Below are positions 18,370 through 26,540 of a DNA stretch of 64,000 nucleotides, piece after piece. This DNA is from Cellvibrio zantedeschiae (GTDB lineage: Bacteria; Pseudomonadota; Gammaproteobacteria; Pseudomonadales; Cellvibrionaceae), in NCBI RefSeq assembly GCF_014652535.1, contig NZ_BMYZ01000001.1:1302001-1366000 (forward strand). Reading direction: 5' to 3'. Each line of letters opens with the position of its first letter. The stretch's first letter is position 1. The position numbers and the translations under genes are program-made. The notes below the pieces were generated by a model. The model was not told where the DNA came from, made no database searches, and saw only the letters and a list, made by a program, of their open reading frames with translations.

Positions 18370-21300
18370 ATGAATTTTACCGATATCTTTATTAAGCGAC
18401 CCGTGCTCGCCATGGTCGTTAGCCTGCTGATTTTGATCGCAGGTATACAAGCGGCTAGTTCGCTTTCTGTACGGCAATATCCTCGTAGTGATATTGCAGT
18501 AATTACTATTAATACAGTGTATGTGGGTGCGAACGCCGAATTGATCCGTGGTTTTATTACCACACCTATTGAGCGTGCAATCGCATCTGCCGACGGTATT
18601 GATTACGTTGAATCAAGCAGTGCTATGAGCATGTCTACCATCAACGTGCACTTGCGTTTGAACTACGATCCACTTAAAGCAATGACGGAGATTAGCGCGA
18701 AAGTGAATCAGGTTCGCGGCAATTTACCGCCTGAATCTGAAGTGCCGTCAATTACTGTAGAAGCAGCCGATAGCCAATTTGCTTCTGCATATTTAACCTT
18801 TAACTCAAAAATTCTTGAACAAAACCAAATCACCGATTTCCTGACTCGCTCTGTTCAGCCGCGCTTAACTGCTGTTGCAGGTGTACAAAAAGCAGAAGTG
18901 TTGGGTGGCCGTACCTTCGCTATGCGTATTTGGTTAAAGTCAGAACGATTGGCTGCGTTAAATATTTCCCCGTCAGAAGTTCGTCAAGCGCTTGCAAACA
19001 ACAACGTGCAAGCAGCAATTGGTCAAACTCGCGGTAGCTATACCCAGGTGAATTTGCGTGCAGATACAGATTTGAAATCGGTTGAAGATTTTAAGCGTTT
19101 AGTCGTTCGCCACAGTGCTGAAGGGACTATTCGTTTAGACGATGTAGCAGATGTTGTTTTAGGTGCAGAGGACTACAACACCGAAGTTAACTACTCAGGT
19201 GATACCGCCGTATTTATGGGTATATGGGTCGCACCCAATGCAAACTCACTGGAAGTTATTCGCAACGTCACTAAGGAAATGGAAAAAATTCAAGCTGATT
19301 TGCCCTCAGGTTTGAAAGGTGCTGTGGCCTATGATGCGACTAAATATATTGAGTCAGCGATTCACGAAGTTGTTAAAACCCTGACCGAAACCTTATTGAT
19401 CATTGTTGTTGTAATCTTCTTGTTCCTGGGTTTCAGTCGCTCGGTCATTATTCCGGTATTGGCAATTCCATTATCCTTGGTGGGCGCGCTGTTTATCATG
19501 CAATTGTGCGGTTTCTCGCTCAATTTGCTCACACTACTTTCAATCGTTCTTTGCGTAGGTTTGGTAGTGGACGATGCCATTGTAATGGTTGAAAACATCG
19601 AGCGTCATATTCAGGAAGGGAAAACTCCGTTTAACGCTTCTATTATTGCTGCGCGTGAATTAGCCGGTCCTATTTTGGCTATGACGGTTACGCTGGTATC
19701 TGTGTATGTACCTATAGGTTTGCAAGGTGGTTTGACGGGAACACTCTTCCGCGAATTCGCCATTACGCTTGCGGGTGCAATTACTATTTCTGCGATTGTT
19801 GCAATTACGTTGTCGCCAATGCTCGGTTCGCGCATGTTGAAAGCGCACCGTGAAATTGATGCGCCTTTGGCAAAAGTTTTTGATCGATTTCAAGCGTGGT
19901 ATAGCAACAAATTAGAGTACACCTTGCAAAATCGTAAAGCGGTTTATGCATTCTGGGTTGGTATTGCTTTATTGTGTTTCCCGCTCTATAGCATGTCACC
20001 TAAAGAGTTGGCTCCAACAGAAGACCAAGGTGTAGTTTTCGGTGTTGTGGATTCGCAAGCTAATGCGACTATGGATCAATCTTCGCACTACGCAAAAGTT
20101 GTGAACAAAGCCTTTATGGATGTTCCGGAAACTGATTTTACATTCCAGCTGACTTTCCCTACTGGCGGTTTTTCCGGCATGGTATTAAAACCTTGGGATG
20201 AGCGCGATCGTACTGTGTTCCAAATAATGCCGGAAATTCAAAAAACGCTTGCGGAAATTTCAGGTGTTCGAATTTTACCGATCACGCCTCCTGCCTTGCC
20301 AGGTGGTGGTCAATTCCCGGTTGAATTTGTTATTGCATCTACCGAAGATTCAAAAGAAATTTATAACTATGCGCTCAAGCTGCAGGAAAAAATGACGGCT
20401 AGCGGCATGTTTTATTTTAATGTTCTGGATATGAAAGTTGACCAGCCTGACTACCAATTAAATATTGATCGCGAAAAAGTGGCTGATCTCGGTTTGAATA
20501 TGCAGCAAGTGATTTATGATTTAGGAACTTTGTTGGGCGGTGGTTATGTCAATCGCTTCAACATGGCTGGCCAAAGTTACAAGGTGATTCCGCAAGTAAA
20601 ACGCAGCGAGCGTTTAACACCGGAAGATTTGACCAAGTTGTACATCACTGGTCCTGAAGGTAAATTAATTCGTCTCGATCAAATTGCAACGCTGAATCAT
20701 TCAACTGCACCGCGCAGCATTAGCCGTATGCAGCAGTTGAACTCAGTAAAAATCAGCGGTGTAAGTGGTAAACCTTTGGCAGAAACTCTTGCATGGCTGG
20801 AAACTGAAGCCGCGCAAATTTTGCCAAAAAACTACAGTGTTGATTACACCGGTGAGTCGCGTCAGTTGAAGCGTGAAGGCAATACTTTCTTGCCCGCATT
20901 CTTAATGGCAATCACCATGATCTTCCTGGTATTAGCGGCGCAGTACAATAGTTTCCGCGACCCAATCGTTATTCTTGCAGGTTCTGTTCCTTTGGCAATT
21001 TTCGGTGCATTGGTATTCACCTTCATCAAAATGCCTAACCCGCAGATGCCATCCTTGACCGAATCTTTCTCGAGTACATTGAATATTTACTCGCAAGTAG
21101 GTTTGGTAACCTTGATGGGCTTGATCGCTCGTAACGGTATCCTGGTGGTTGAATTTGCGAACCGTTTGCAAGAGCAGGGCGCGAGCAAGTTTGAAGCAAT
21201 CCGTGAAGCCGCTGTAATTCGTTTGCGTCCGGTGTTGATGACAAGTATTGCGACTGTGGCTGGTCATACACCGCTGATTTTTGCCAGTGGTGCAGGTGCC

Positions 21301-21456
21301 GAAGCGCGTAACTCGATAGGTGTGGTATTGGTGTTCGGTATTGCGATTGGCACCATCTTCACCTTGTTTGTGTTGCCGTCTGTCTACATTTTGTTGGCTA
21401 AAGACCATCATTTGGACAAGCAGCGCTTGGCAGATTTGGAGCACGGCCAAGCTTAA
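18370..21456 (+). CDS. RND multidrug-type efflux transporter (HAE1 family)
   Basis: At 1028 residues this is full length for an AcrB-type pump: N-terminal MNFTDIFIKRPVLAMVVSLL, two large periplasmic loops and twelve helices in two homologous halves. The proton-relay Asp pair is present in LVVDDAIVMVENIERH (about residue 400). GLIARNGILVVEFAN in the second half is also typical. Substrates cannot be read from sequence; organic or hydrophobic compounds are expected because the heavy-metal (CzcA-type) signatures are absent. The start has no good Shine-Dalgarno, and a small hairpin (ACTCAA/TTGAGT, 18345-18362) precedes it, so translation may depend on coupling to the adaptor gene. A strong terminator follows. 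Confidence 0.94.
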   Translation: MNFTDIFIKRPVLAMVVSLLILIAGIQAASSLSVRQYPRSDIAVITINTVYVGANAELIRGFITTPIERAIASADGIDYVESSSAMSMSTINVHLRLNYDPLKAMTEISAKVNQVRGNLPPESEVPSITVEAADSQFASAYLTFNSKILEQNQITDFLTRSVQPRLTAVAGVQKAEVLGGRTFAMRIWLKSERLAALNISPSEVRQALANNNVQAAIGQTRGSYTQVNLRADTDLKSVEDFKRLVVRHSAEGTIRLDDVADVVLGAEDYNTEVNYSGDTAVFMGIWVAPNANSLEVIRNVTKEMEKIQADLPSGLKGAVAYDATKYIESAIHEVVKTLTETLLIIVVVIFLFLGFSRSVIIPVLAIPLSLVGALFIMQLCGFSLNLLTLLSIVLCVGLVVDDAIVMVENIERHIQEGKTPFNASIIAARELAGPILAMTVTLVSVYVPIGLQGGLTGTLFREFAITLAGAITISAIVAITLSPMLGSRMLKAHREIDAPLAKVFDRFQAWYSNKLEYTLQNRKAVYAFWVGIALLCFPLYSMSPKELAPTEDQGVVFGVVDSQANATMDQSSHYAKVVNKAFMDVPETDFTFQLTFPTGGFSGMVLKPWDERDRTVFQIMPEIQKTLAEISGVRILPITPPALPGGGQFPVEFVIASTEDSKEIYNYALKLQEKMTASGMFYFNVLDMKVDQPDYQLNIDREKVADLGLNMQQVIYDLGTLLGGGYVNRFNMAGQSYKVIPQVKRSERLTPEDLTKLYITGPEGKLIRLDQIATLNHSTAPRSISRMQQLNSVKISGVSGKPLAETLAWLETEAAQILPKNYSVDYTGESRQLKREGNTFLPAFLMAITMIFLVLAAQYNSFRDPIVILAGSVPLAIFGALVFTFIKMPNPQMPSLTESFSSTLNIYSQVGLVTLMGLIARNGILVVEFANRLQEQGASKFEAIREAAVIRLRPVLMTSIATVAGHTPLIFASGAGAEARNSIGVVLVFGIAIGTIFTLFVLPSVYILLAKDHHLDKQRLADLEHGQA

Positions 21457-21496
21457 AGCACGTACCGGCTGGAGCTGGTACAATAGCGTCATCCTA

Positions 21497-21524
21497 AAAG
21501 GGCACCATTAGGTGCCCTTTTTCT
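21497..21524 (+). terminator. Intrinsic terminator after RND transporter
   Basis: AAAGGGCACC (21497-21506), loop ATTA, GGTGCCCTTT (21511-21520), then more T residues. It has a perfect 10-bp stem with a T tract and ends the efflux operon before apbC. Confidence 0.9.
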
Positions 21525-21588
21525 TGAGAGTTGTTTAGGAGTGTGAGATCCCCGTTTCTCAACTCTTGATTTTGTCTTTGAGGTATCC

Positions 21589-22686
21589 ATGTCCGTTATT
21601 ACTCCCGCTAGCGTTGAACAAGCGTTACAACAGGTTATTGACCCCACCACCGGGCGCGATTTAACCAGCCTTAATGCAGTAACCGATATTGCAATTAACG
21701 GTAGTAAAGTCGATGTCACATTGTTGTTAGGTTATCCCGCCAACAGTGTGCATTCGGCAATTGCCGTAGCTGTTAATGAAGCGCTGAACAGAATTGGTGT
21801 CGCACAAGTTGGGTTGGATATAGGTTGGACGGTTTACGCGAACCCGACGGCAAATTCGCAACAGGCATTGCCAGAAGTTAAAAATATTATTGCAGTTGCA
21901 TCTGGCAAGGGCGGGGTGGGTAAATCTACTACCACGGCAAACCTGGCCTTGGCTTTAGCGGCAGAGGGCGCGCGAGTTGCTGTTTTGGACGCTGATATTT
22001 ACGGCCCAAGCCAACCGCAAATGCTGGGCGCACCAGAACGTCCACCGCAAGTGATAAAACACAACGATCAGCAATTTATGGTTCCAGTTGAAACCCATGG
22101 TATTCAAGTCAATTCCATGGGATTCATGGTTACCGAAAATACACCCATGATGTGGCGCGGCCCTATGGTGAGTGGAGCACTGCAACAATTGCTGGCGCAA
22201 ACCTATTGGCAGGACGTGGATTACCTCTTAATTGATATGCCGCCGGGTACTGGTGATATTCAGATAACCCTCGCGCAAAAAGTCCCTGTGACAGGTGCAG
22301 TGATTGTGACCACCCCCCAGGATATAGCCCTGCTCGATGCCAAAAAAGGCATAGAAATGTTCCGTAAAGTGAACGTGCCGGTCCTGGGTGTGGTAGAAAA
22401 TATGGCAATCCATATTTGCTCAAACTGCGGACATGAAGAGCATATTTTTGGCGAGGGCGGTGGCGAGCGAATCGCGCGCGATTACGATACGGAATTGCTC
22501 GGTTCATTACCTTTGAACCTGTCGATTCGTGAAGATGCAGACAATGGCAAGCCTTCGGTAGCGACTGATCCTGAATCCGCAGTGAGTAAGATCTACCGCG
22601 ATGTTGCACGTAAGTTATCGGCGAAACTGTGGGTCCAAAACCTGGATAGCCAAGCTATGCCGGACATTGAGATCACCGAAGATTAA
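21589..22686 (+). CDS. apbC: Iron-sulfur cluster carrier ATPase, Mrp/ApbC family
   Basis: The protein has 365 residues. The N-terminal MIP18-like domain (about 1-85) is followed by a P-loop NTPase of the MinD/Mrp class with the deviant Walker A SGKGGVGKST near residue 105. The C-terminal CSNC pair near 277-280 is the dimer-bridging cluster site. The protein binds and passes [4Fe-4S] clusters to apo-enzymes. In pseudomonads apbC lies close to metG and dcd; here dcd follows directly but metG is about 10 kb away across the Anbu and efflux genes. Confidence 0.95.
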   Translation: MSVITPASVEQALQQVIDPTTGRDLTSLNAVTDIAINGSKVDVTLLLGYPANSVHSAIAVAVNEALNRIGVAQVGLDIGWTVYANPTANSQQALPEVKNIIAVASGKGGVGKSTTTANLALALAAEGARVAVLDADIYGPSQPQMLGAPERPPQVIKHNDQQFMVPVETHGIQVNSMGFMVTENTPMMWRGPMVSGALQQLLAQTYWQDVDYLLIDMPPGTGDIQITLAQKVPVTGAVIVTTPQDIALLDAKKGIEMFRKVNVPVLGVVENMAIHICSNCGHEEHIFGEGGGERIARDYDTELLGSLPLNLSIREDADNGKPSVATDPESAVSKIYRDVARKLSAKLWVQNLDSQAMPDIEITED

Positions 22687-22715
22687 TGGCTGGGCTGAAC
22701 TACTGAAAGCGGGGT

Positions 22716-22752
22716 AGGGTTTTCGTGCCAAGGTGCGCACAACCCTGTTTTT
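22716..22752 (+). terminator. Probable intrinsic terminator after apbC
   Basis: AGGGTT (22716-22721) pairs with AACCCT (22741-22746), with an inner GTGC/GCAC pair, followed by GTTTTT. The bulges make it weaker than the other terminators in the window. Confidence 0.5.
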
Positions 22753-22780
22753 CGCCATCCGCTACAAGCTGCTTGCAAAG

Positions 22781-22807
22781 ACGGTTTTTAAGCCGCTTGA
22801 AAACCGT
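22781..22807. promoter_or_regulatory. Palindrome upstream of dcd
   Basis: ACGGTTTTTAAG, loop CCG, then CTTGAAAACCGT form 12-base arms with a single T-G mismatch, about 52 bases before the dcd start. There is no T run after it. It may be an operator or a leader hairpin of the dcd mRNA. Confidence 0.4.
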
Positions 22808-22859
22808 TATCATGCCGCCCCTGTAAATACCTACTCACCCTAATCATTTGGGAGCTTCA

Positions 22860-23429
22860 ATGAGCATCAAATCCGACAAGTGGATGCGCCGTATGGCGGA
22901 ACAGCACGGCATGATCGAACCTTTTGAGCCAAATCAGGTGCGCTATGACGCCGGTGGTTCCCGTTTGATTTCTTACGGCACTTCAAGCTATGGCTATGAT
23001 GTACGTTGTGCAGACGAATTCAAGATTTTTACCAATGTTCACTCCACCGTGGTAGACCCGAAAAACTTTGATGAAAAAAGTTTTGTGGATATTAAAAGTG
23101 ATGTTTGCATTATTCCCCCAAATTCTTTTGCCTTGGCGAGAACCGTTGAGTACTTCCGTATTCCTCGTTCAATTTTGACTGTTTGTTTAGGCAAATCAAC
23201 CTACGCACGTTGCGGCATTATTGTAAACGTAACGCCGTTGGAGCCTGAGTGGGAAGGTCACGTGACTTTGGAATTTTCTAATACCACGCCGCTCCCTGCA
23301 AAAATTTATGCAAACGAAGGTGTTGCGCAAATGTTGTTTTTTGAAACCGATGAAGTTTGTGAAACGTCTTATAAAGATCGCGGTGGAAAATACCAGGGCC
23401 AACGTGGCGTGACTCTTCCTCGTACTTGA
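22860..23429 (+). CDS. dcd: dCTP deaminase
   Basis: This enzyme deaminates dCTP to dUTP, feeding dTTP synthesis. The ATG at 22860 has GGGAG seven bases upstream and gives the standard N-terminus [19 protein letters not shown] with about 189 residues; an upstream in-frame start at 22848 is less likely. Family blocks are [38 protein letters not shown] (split across residues 110-140, containing the catalytic Glu) and the C-terminal [12 protein letters not shown] lid. It is a homotrimeric cytosolic enzyme. Confidence 0.96.
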   Translation: MSIKSDKWMRRMAEQHGMIEPFEPNQVRYDAGGSRLISYGTSSYGYDVRCADEFKIFTNVHSTVVDPKNFDEKSFVDIKSDVCIIPPNSFALARTVEYFRIPRSILTVCLGKSTYARCGIIVNVTPLEPEWEGHVTLEFSNTTPLPAKIYANEGVAQMLFFETDEVCETSYKDRGGKYQGQRGVTLPRT

Positions 23430-23439
23430 TTTTCTCTTC

Positions 23440-23478
23440 TACCGTAAATCGGTTAATAAAATTAACTGATTTACGGTA
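23440..23478. other. Strong stem-loop between dcd and the flavoprotein gene
   Basis: Eighteen-base arms (23440-23457 and 23461-23478) around an AAA loop are complementary except for one G-T position; the outer part is TACCGTAAATC / GATTTACGGTA. It starts ten bases after the dcd stop. A T run is missing on the plus strand, so it may be a weak terminator, an mRNA 3' end protector or a dispersed repeat element. Confidence 0.55.
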
Positions 23479-23507
23479 AGCATCTTCTCTGTTTATGTCT
23501 TCATCCT

Positions 23508-24710
23508 ATGTCTTCACCACAAAACATTGATGTTTTAATTATTGGCGCTGGCGCAGCAGGTTTAATGTGCGCTGCTAATGCTGCTGCGCGCGGGCGCAAT
23601 GTGGTAGTGGTGGATCATGCGAATAAAGTTGGCAAAAAAATTCTTATGTCTGGCGGCGGGCGCTGTAACTTTACCAATATGGAAGTTCTACCCAAGCATT
23701 ATCTCTCGGCAAATCCTCATTTTTTCAAATCCGCTCTTGCACGTTTTACCCAGTGGGATTTTATTGCTTTGGTGTTAAAGCATGGCGTTGCCTACCACGA
23801 AAAAAAATTGGGGCAGTTATTTTGTGATAACAAGGCGCAAGATATTTTGGATTTGTTGTTGGACGAATGCGCAGAAGCTGGCGCCAGCATTTTCACTCAT
23901 TGCGATATTAAAACCATTGAAGCTTTGTCAGCGGAGCATGCACCTGCGCGCTATAAAGTAGCGACGAGTTTGGGTGATTATCTGTGCGAGTCTTTGGTGA
24001 TTGCTACAGGTGGTTTATCAATCCCCACTATGGGTGCAACGGGTTTTGGTTATCAGGTTGCTGAACAGTTTGGTTTGGCATTAAAACCACGCACTGCGGG
24101 TTTGGTTCCATTTACATTGTCGCCAACACAGTTAGAACAATTCAAAGATTGTGTGGGCAACGCGGCTGAAGTTACTGTCACTTGCGGCACGCAGAGTTTT
24201 ACTGAAAATCTTTTATTCACTCACCGTGGTTTGAGCGGTCCGGCGATCTTACAAATTTCGTCCTACTGGCAGCCGGGTCAGAATCTTGAAATCAATTTGC
24301 TGCCGCAATTGGATTTGGTGGATTATTTAACTCGTCAGCAACAAGAACGCCCAAAAGTTTTATTAACGACTTTAATGAGCGAGCTTTTGACGAAAAGTAT
24401 TGCCCAGAGTTTTTGCAGTTTTGTTACAGAAATTCGCCCCGTAAATCAGTACACGCCTAAAGAAATTCAGGCAATTGCCGATCTGTTTCATAAGTGGGAA
24501 ATTATGCCCGCGGGAACAGAAGGCTATCGTACCGCTGAAGTAACTTTGGGCGGAGTTGATGTTGATGGTCTATCCTCTAAAACGATGGAAGCAAAAAACC
24601 AACCGGGCCTCTTCTTTATTGGCGAAGTTGTGGATGTCACCGGCCATTTGGGCGGGTTTAATTTTCAATGGGCTTGGGCATCCGGCTTCGCTGCCGCGCA
24701 GTTTGTATGA
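23508..24710 (+). CDS. NAD(P)/FAD-dependent oxidoreductase, BaiN/YhiN (HI0933) family
   Basis: This 400-residue flavoprotein has the dinucleotide-binding GAGAAGLMCA near residue 12 and the family signature KVGKKILMSGGGRCNFTN near 43. The C-terminal TLGGVDVDGLSSKTMEAKNQPGLFFIGEVVDVTGHLGG is typical of the family and completes the FAD site. The biological role is uncertain: members include BaiN of bile-acid metabolism and uncharacterised YhiN. The ATG at 23508 lacks a strong Shine-Dalgarno. Its 5' region contains the long hairpin at 23440-23478. Confidence 0.9.
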   Translation: MSSPQNIDVLIIGAGAAGLMCAANAAARGRNVVVVDHANKVGKKILMSGGGRCNFTNMEVLPKHYLSANPHFFKSALARFTQWDFIALVLKHGVAYHEKKLGQLFCDNKAQDILDLLLDECAEAGASIFTHCDIKTIEALSAEHAPARYKVATSLGDYLCESLVIATGGLSIPTMGATGFGYQVAEQFGLALKPRTAGLVPFTLSPTQLEQFKDCVGNAAEVTVTCGTQSFTENLLFTHRGLSGPAILQISSYWQPGQNLEINLLPQLDLVDYLTRQQQERPKVLLTTLMSELLTKSIAQSFCSFVTEIRPVNQYTPKEIQAIADLFHKWEIMPAGTEGYRTAEVTLGGVDVDGLSSKTMEAKNQPGLFFIGEVVDVTGHLGGFNFQWAWASGFAAAQFV

Positions 24711-24774
24711 TCATGTATTTGTCATGGTTAATTCGTATTCTCAGTAAACATTCATCATTCCTGTATTAATTGTT

Positions 24775-25320
24775 ATGAAATTCAGATTTTTATTCCTGTT
24801 GGTCATTTCGTCATTTTTGTTAACAGCTTGCGTTAGCCATGCGCCTCAGCAAGCCAATTGGCCGAAAGATATTCCACCCCGTGATTATTTTGTGGCTCAT
24901 TACGAAAATGATATAGATAACAAAGCAACAGAGGATCTCGACGAATATCTGCTATGGGTTATTCGCTTCTACAAAGGTTGGGAGTTGTACAGCAACGGCT
25001 GGACTAAGGTAACCGAGGATGCGTTACACGGTGTTAAAGATCCGGTTGTCGCGCAGGAAATAAAAACCAAGATGGATTTAATTGGTCAAGGTATTGCGAG
25101 TGAGTGGCCAAAGAATAAAAAAGACCGCCGTATTTTTACCCGTCACATTGTTGTCTGGGGAAATGCGTTGGTTGAAGCCATTAAACGCGACCAGGAGTTA
25201 CCGCTGATTAATCGCGTGCTTGCAGATGTGAATGGTTTAGTGGCATATCAAGTAGCAGTTGATGACATTAAAGCGGAGCGCTATTTTCCCCGCGATAAAG
25301 GCGATGACGTTTTTTTGTAA
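24775..25320 (+). CDS. Predicted lipoprotein of unknown function
   Basis: The 181-residue protein has a signal peptide with lipobox LLTAC, so Cys19 is expected to be lipidated. The mature part is polar with several Trp and Tyr residues (EYLLWVIRFYKGWELYSNGW) and no motif I recognise. The position after the lipobox (VSHAP) has no +2 Asp, so sorting to the outer membrane is plausible. It converges on the gene at 25323, with two bases between the stops. Confidence 0.8.
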   Translation: MKFRFLFLLVISSFLLTACVSHAPQQANWPKDIPPRDYFVAHYENDIDNKATEDLDEYLLWVIRFYKGWELYSNGWTKVTEDALHGVKDPVVAQEIKTKMDLIGQGIASEWPKNKKDRRIFTRHIVVWGNALVEAIKRDQELPLINRVLADVNGLVAYQVAVDDIKAERYFPRDKGDDVFL

Positions 25321-25322
25321 GC

Positions 25323-25994
25323 TTAGTGTTTATTTAATTCATCCAGCAATTGTTTGCTCATAAGCTCAAGTCTTGAACGCAATTCTTTTTCAATATCGGG
25401 CATTAATTTTTCAATAATGCTATCGATAAGTTCTTGCTGACTATTGTTGGGCTTCTGGTTGCTGGAGAACGAAGAGGTGTTACCTAGTAAGCGCGATGGC
25501 ACACTGGAACTGGCAATTTTACGTGCAGTTTCCTGTGCAAAGAGCGGTGGTGGATTATTGCCGTGCAAACGTGAGCGAATATGCGCTGGTAAAAAAGGAT
25601 TCTCACCAGTCGCTTTAGCCAGTGAAGGGCGCGTTGCTGATTTATGGTTTTCACCGGGAAATTTATTGGCTGTTACTTCTGCGGTATGTTTTTCGAGTTC
25701 ATCAATAGTGTCCAACAATTCACTGGCTGATTCCTGGTGATCTTCCAGGTCGTGTGTTGGCGAATTAAAAAAATCTTGCTGTTCTTCAACAATAATTCGT
25801 GGACTGGGTTTGGGCTGTGGCTCTGCTTCAACTTTTTCGTTATAGCTGGAGCTTGCAGCTTCGTTGTTTACCTGCTGATCTATAACTTCAACTTCCTGCA
25901 ATATAGGAATGTCGTCTTCCTCTAACAAAAGCCCTTTTATGGATTCCAATTCATTCAGCATAGCTGCTTTGGTTTTAATTTTGGTATCGACCAT
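25323..25994 (-). CDS. Low-complexity protein of unknown function next to holC
   Basis: The start is placed at the ATG at 25994, with GAGG six bases upstream, giving 223 residues beginning MVDTKIKTKAAM. The central 150 residues are rich in Glu, Ser, Pro, Asn and Gln and probably disordered. The C-terminal 40 residues (LIDSIIEKLMPDIEKELRSRLELMSKQLLDELNKH, here shown only to mark its Leu/Glu/Lys helix) form an amphipathic helix likely to mediate oligomerisation. It lies 111 bases downstream of holC on the same strand. No function is evident. Confidence 0.7.
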   Translation of the reverse strand: MVDTKIKTKAAMLNELESIKGLLLEEDDIPILQEVEVIDQQVNNEAASSSYNEKVEAEPQPKPSPRIIVEEQQDFFNSPTHDLEDHQESASELLDTIDELEKHTAEVTANKFPGENHKSATRPSLAKATGENPFLPAHIRSRLHGNNPPPLFAQETARKIASSSVPSRLLGNTSSFSSNQKPNNSQQELIDSIIEKLMPDIEKELRSRLELMSKQLLDELNKH

Positions 25995-26105
25995 GAAAAG
26001 CCTCAATCTACCTTTCTTAGTTTAAGGAAGTTCTAACATCCTCACTCCATGTGATAAACCTTTGCCTCGTGCGACGAATTACTGCGTATTACCAATAGTG
26101 GTTAC

Positions 26106-26540
26106 TCAGCGTTGGTGTTGGGTAATAGGATAACCCCGCTGCTTGTAAAATCTATAGTGCTCACGGGTGTTTTCTAAAATTTTTGGTTCTTGAATCACAA
26201 TTTCTGCCAGGCGCGCAAAGCGACTGAAGAATTCTGGAATTTGGCTACTCAGGTTTATGAGTACATCTTGATGTGCGCCAGATTCGATAACACCTCCGCC
26301 AGTTGCATAGGTTATCTCCACTTTGGCCTCTTCACCGCCGCCAATAATTTGGTGGGCGATGAAGCTCTCGGGTTTGAAGCTCCACAGCAAATCATCTAAT
26401 TCTTGGGCTGCTTCTTGTGAATCTACCACCACCAGAATACTGTGGCCGAGCCGTTCTACTTTTTCAATAAAACGGCACACATACAACCAACGCGCTTCCA
26501 CGCTGGCGTCTTGAAGGATATGAAAGTCAATCTGGGTCAT
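26106..26540 (-). CDS. holC: DNA polymerase III chi subunit
   Basis: The 144-residue protein has the usual chi length and fold signature: an early FHILQDASVEARWLYVCRF segment, HSILVVVDSQEAAQELDDLLW and FIAHQI. Chi links the clamp-loader complex (through psi) to SSB on the lagging strand. The pepA stop TAA is directly followed by this gene's ATG, a zero-gap junction that indicates co-translation in the pepA-holC order common in gammaproteobacteria. Confidence 0.93.
   Translation of the reverse strand: MTQIDFHILQDASVEARWLYVCRFIEKVERLGHSILVVVDSQEAAQELDDLLWSFKPESFIAHQIIGGGEEAKVEITYATGGGVIESGAHQDVLINLSSQIPEFFSRFARLAEIVIQEPKILENTREHYRFYKQRGYPITQHQR

Noticed and set aside
17172-21456. Heavy-metal (CzcA-type) RND system
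   Set aside because: The transporter has HAE1-type TM4 residues (VVDDAIVMVEN) and the adaptor has no metal-binding extension.
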